NCBI RefSeq assembly: GCF_040239565.1
Contig: NZ_JBEHWS010000011.1
Span: 1-64,000 of the forward strand
Direction of reading: 5' to 3'
Origin: Fulvimarina sp040239565
GTDB lineage: Bacteria; Pseudomonadota; Alphaproteobacteria; Rhizobiales; Rhizobiaceae
Length of the DNA: 64,000 bases
Part shown: in pieces, positions 62,402 to 64,000 of the stretch
How the letters are laid out: each line of letters begins with the position of its first letter
How positions within the stretch are numbered: position 1 is the first letter of the stretch
The notes under the pieces: model-generated
What the model was told of the DNA's origin: nothing
Seen by the model: the letters and a program-made list of their open reading frames with translations, nothing else
Databases searched by the model: none
Translations under genes and position numbers: made by a program

Positions 62402-62726
62402 CGTACAGTCTCTTTCATCGTTCGAATGTCGGTAGGCCTTATCGCGGCCATTGGCTCGACACTTCGGGGCGGCGCCTGTCGCGTCGTCTTGTGAACCCAA
62501 GATGGTGACTGTGGATTGGCACGGTAGGCCATATCCATTGAACAATCTGTCGATATTCAAACCGATCACGACCGTATGATCGGAGGAACTTAATCGATGA
62601 GTGAACAATCATGAATTTATTGGCCTTCGCGCAAATACCTCTCTCAAACGTGATCGGGCGCCCCGCAAAGGGAGCGCCCGATCGAAAGCGTGTGCCTGAG
62701 AAAGACACGGAAAGTGCTTGAGCCCC
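62402..62726. other. Gene-free region upstream of the repeat protein and after mmsA
   Basis: Holds the terminator-like hairpin of mmsA (62652-62683) and presumably the promoter of the repeat protein; no promoter close to consensus was recognised. No other gene or repeat was seen. Confidence 0.4.
62652..62683 (-). terminator. Hairpin downstream of mmsA
   Basis: GATCGGGCGC and GCGCCCGATC form a perfect 10-bp stem about 45 bases after the mmsA stop. It lacks a U-run on the minus strand, so it may stabilise the 3' end or stop transcription only partly. Confidence 0.55.
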
Positions 62727-64000
62727 TCAGCGCATAACGGGCATCGAGAATTCCGCCCCGTCCTTGATGCCCGAAGGCCAGCGGCTGGTGATCGTCTTGG
62801 TGCGCGTCCAGAACTTGATCGAGTCCGGACCGTGCTGGTTGAGATCGCCGAAGACCGAGCGCTTCCAGCCGCCGAAGGAGTGATAGGCCATAGGTGTCGG
62901 GATCGGCACGTTGACGCCGATCATGCCGACCGGCACCTTCGAGGCGAAGTCGCGTGCCGCATCGCCGTCGCGGGTATAGATCGCAACGCCGTTGCCGTAT
63001 TCGTGGTCGGTCGGCAGAGCCAGCGCCTCGTCGTAGTCCTTCGCACGGACCACCGAGAGGACGGGACCGAAGATCTCTTCCTTGTAGATGTCCATGTCCT
63101 TGGTGACATTGTCGAACAGGCATGCCCCGACGAAATAGCCGTCCTCATAGCCCTGCATGTTGAAGCCGCGACCATCGACGACGAGATTGGCGCCTTCCGA
63201 AACCCCCTTTTCGACAAGGCCGAGGATCTTCTCCTTCGACGCCTTCGTGATGACCGGGCCGAAATCCGCTTCGCTATCGGTATACGGGCCGATCTTCAGC
63301 GCCTCGATGCGTGGAACAAGCTTGTCGACGAGGGCGTTCGCCGTCTCCTCGCCCACCGGCACGGCCACCGAGATCGCCATGCAGCGTTCGCCTGCGGAGC
63401 CATAGCCCGCTCCGATCAGCGCGTCGGCCGCCTGATCGAGATCGGCGTCCGGCATAACGATCATGTGGTTCTTGGCACCGCCGAAGGTCTGGGCGCGCTT
63501 GCCGTATTTCGCTGCCTCCGCGTAGACATGAGCGGCGATCGGGGTCGAGCCCACGAACGAAACGGCACCGATATCCTGATGCTGGAGTATGCCGTCGACC
63601 GCGCCCTTGTCGCCGTTGACGACCTGGAGGATGCCCTTCGGCAGTCCGGCTTCCATCATCAGTTCGGCAAGCCGCATCGGAACGGAGGGATCGCGCTCGG
63701 ACGGCTTCAGGATGAAGGCATTGCCGCAGGCGATCGCCGGGCAGAACATCCACATCGGGATCATGGCCGGGAAGTTGAAGGGCGTGATCCCGGCTCCGAT
63801 GCCAACGGGCTGGCGCATCGAATACATATCGATGCCGGGGCCCGCGCCCTCGGTGTATTCGCTCTTTTGAAGATGCGGGATGCCGATGACGAATTCAGCG
63901 ACCTCGAGGCCGCGCTGGATGTCGCCCTTGGAATCCTCCACCGTCTTCCCGTGCTCGGAAGACAGAAGCTGGGCGAGTTCCTGCATGTTGTCGTTCAGAA
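62727..64000 (-). CDS. mmsA: Methylmalonate-semialdehyde dehydrogenase (CoA-acylating), 3' part
   Basis: The frame is open to the right edge; an internal Met at 63986 is not the start because the sequence upstream ('LNDN') is family-like. 420-plus residues are visible of about 500. 'PFNFPAMIPMW', 'FVGSTPIAAHVY' and the active-site cysteine in 'GSAGERCMA' identify the MMSDH branch of aldehyde dehydrogenases. It makes propionyl-CoA from methylmalonate semialdehyde (valine, thymine or myo-inositol breakdown). Confidence 0.92.
   Translation of the reverse strand, partial: LNDNMQELAQLLSSEHGKTVEDSKGDIQRGLEVAEFVIGIPHLQKSEYTEGAGPGIDMYSMRQPVGIGAGITPFNFPAMIPMWMFCPAIACGNAFILKPSERDPSVPMRLAELMMEAGLPKGILQVVNGDKGAVDGILQHQDIGAVSFVGSTPIAAHVYAEAAKYGKRAQTFGGAKNHMIVMPDADLDQAADALIGAGYGSAGERCMAISVAVPVGEETANALVDKLVPRIEALKIGPYTDSEADFGPVITKASKEKILGLVEKGVSEGANLVVDGRGFNMQGYEDGYFVGACLFDNVTKDMDIYKEEIFGPVLSVVRAKDYDEALALPTDHEYGNGVAIYTRDGDAARDFASKVPVGMIGVNVPIPTPMAYHSFGGWKRSVFGDLNQHGPDSIKFWTRTKTITSRWPSGIKDGAEFSMPVMR

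Noticed and set aside
1..64000. CRISPR arrays, tRNA and rRNA genes, replication origin
   Set aside because: No regularly spaced repeats, no tRNA T-loop/acceptor pairs outside coding sequence, and no rRNA-like stretch or DnaA-box cluster were seen by eye.

Overview
The window is about 64 kb of GC-rich, densely coding bacterial chromosome. It is most consistent with an alphaproteobacterium of the order Hyphomicrobiales (Rhizobiales), possibly near the marine Aurantimonadaceae. The placement is inferred from gene content and order: a bifunctional rsh with pyrE, lepB, rnc and era; bolA, a J-domain gene, cobS and cobT; rpoZ beside rsh; and many short-chain, amine and TRAP/ABC uptake systems. No tRNA, rRNA or CRISPR array was found.

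Layout: 1-209, 3' end of an IS30-type insertion sequence cut by the window edge. 228-3103, DctPQM TRAP transporter. 3376-8255, HNH protein, DUF1206 membrane protein, mnmE, an MFS transporter and smpB. 8338-15521, dapA and slt on either side of an ethanolamine module (eutB, eutC, permease). 15539-21414, acetylpolyamine/HDAC-type hydrolase and a TAXI-TRAP transporter operon that carries a toxin-antitoxin pair on the opposite strand. 21435-28297, GST, secreted SMP-30 lactonase, dsbB, Na+/alanine symporter, polysaccharide deacetylase and two DUF805 paralogues. 28307-36793, bolA, J-domain gene, cobS, [ade and a diguanylate cyclase on the other strand], cobT and a phytase-like esterase. 36831-37942, yhhQ (with a preQ1-I-like leader) and rpmB. 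38278-45570, a MoxR/DUF58/SpoIIM/RDD operon plus a membrane protein. 45567-51348, a Liv-type ABC transporter with a hydrolase. 51500-53461, a subtilase and small I9-like protein between two copies of the era 3' end. 53534-60426, era, rnc, lepB, DUF2062, pyrE, rsh and rpoZ. 60669-64000, NYN protein, uracil-DNA glycosylase, a small secreted repeat protein and the 3' part of mmsA.

Functional links: ethanolamine ammonia-lyase needs adenosylcobalamin, and the window also carries two subunits of the aerobic cobaltochelatase (CobS, CobT). Two TRAP systems and a Liv ABC system each have a strong stem-loop or palindromic element just after the binding-protein gene, which would fit higher expression of the binding protein than of the permease. 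The housekeeping blocks look interrupted by accessory insertions: eut between dapA and slt, TA inside the TAXI operon, ade/GGDEF between cobS and cobT, and subtilase/I9 next to era.

The most interesting items are (1) the subtilase/I9-like pair bracketed by an intact and a displaced, 90% identical era 3' end, (2) a compact preQ1-I-type pseudoknot whose P2 helix would use the yhhQ start codon, and (3) the TA module embedded antisense in a TRAP operon.
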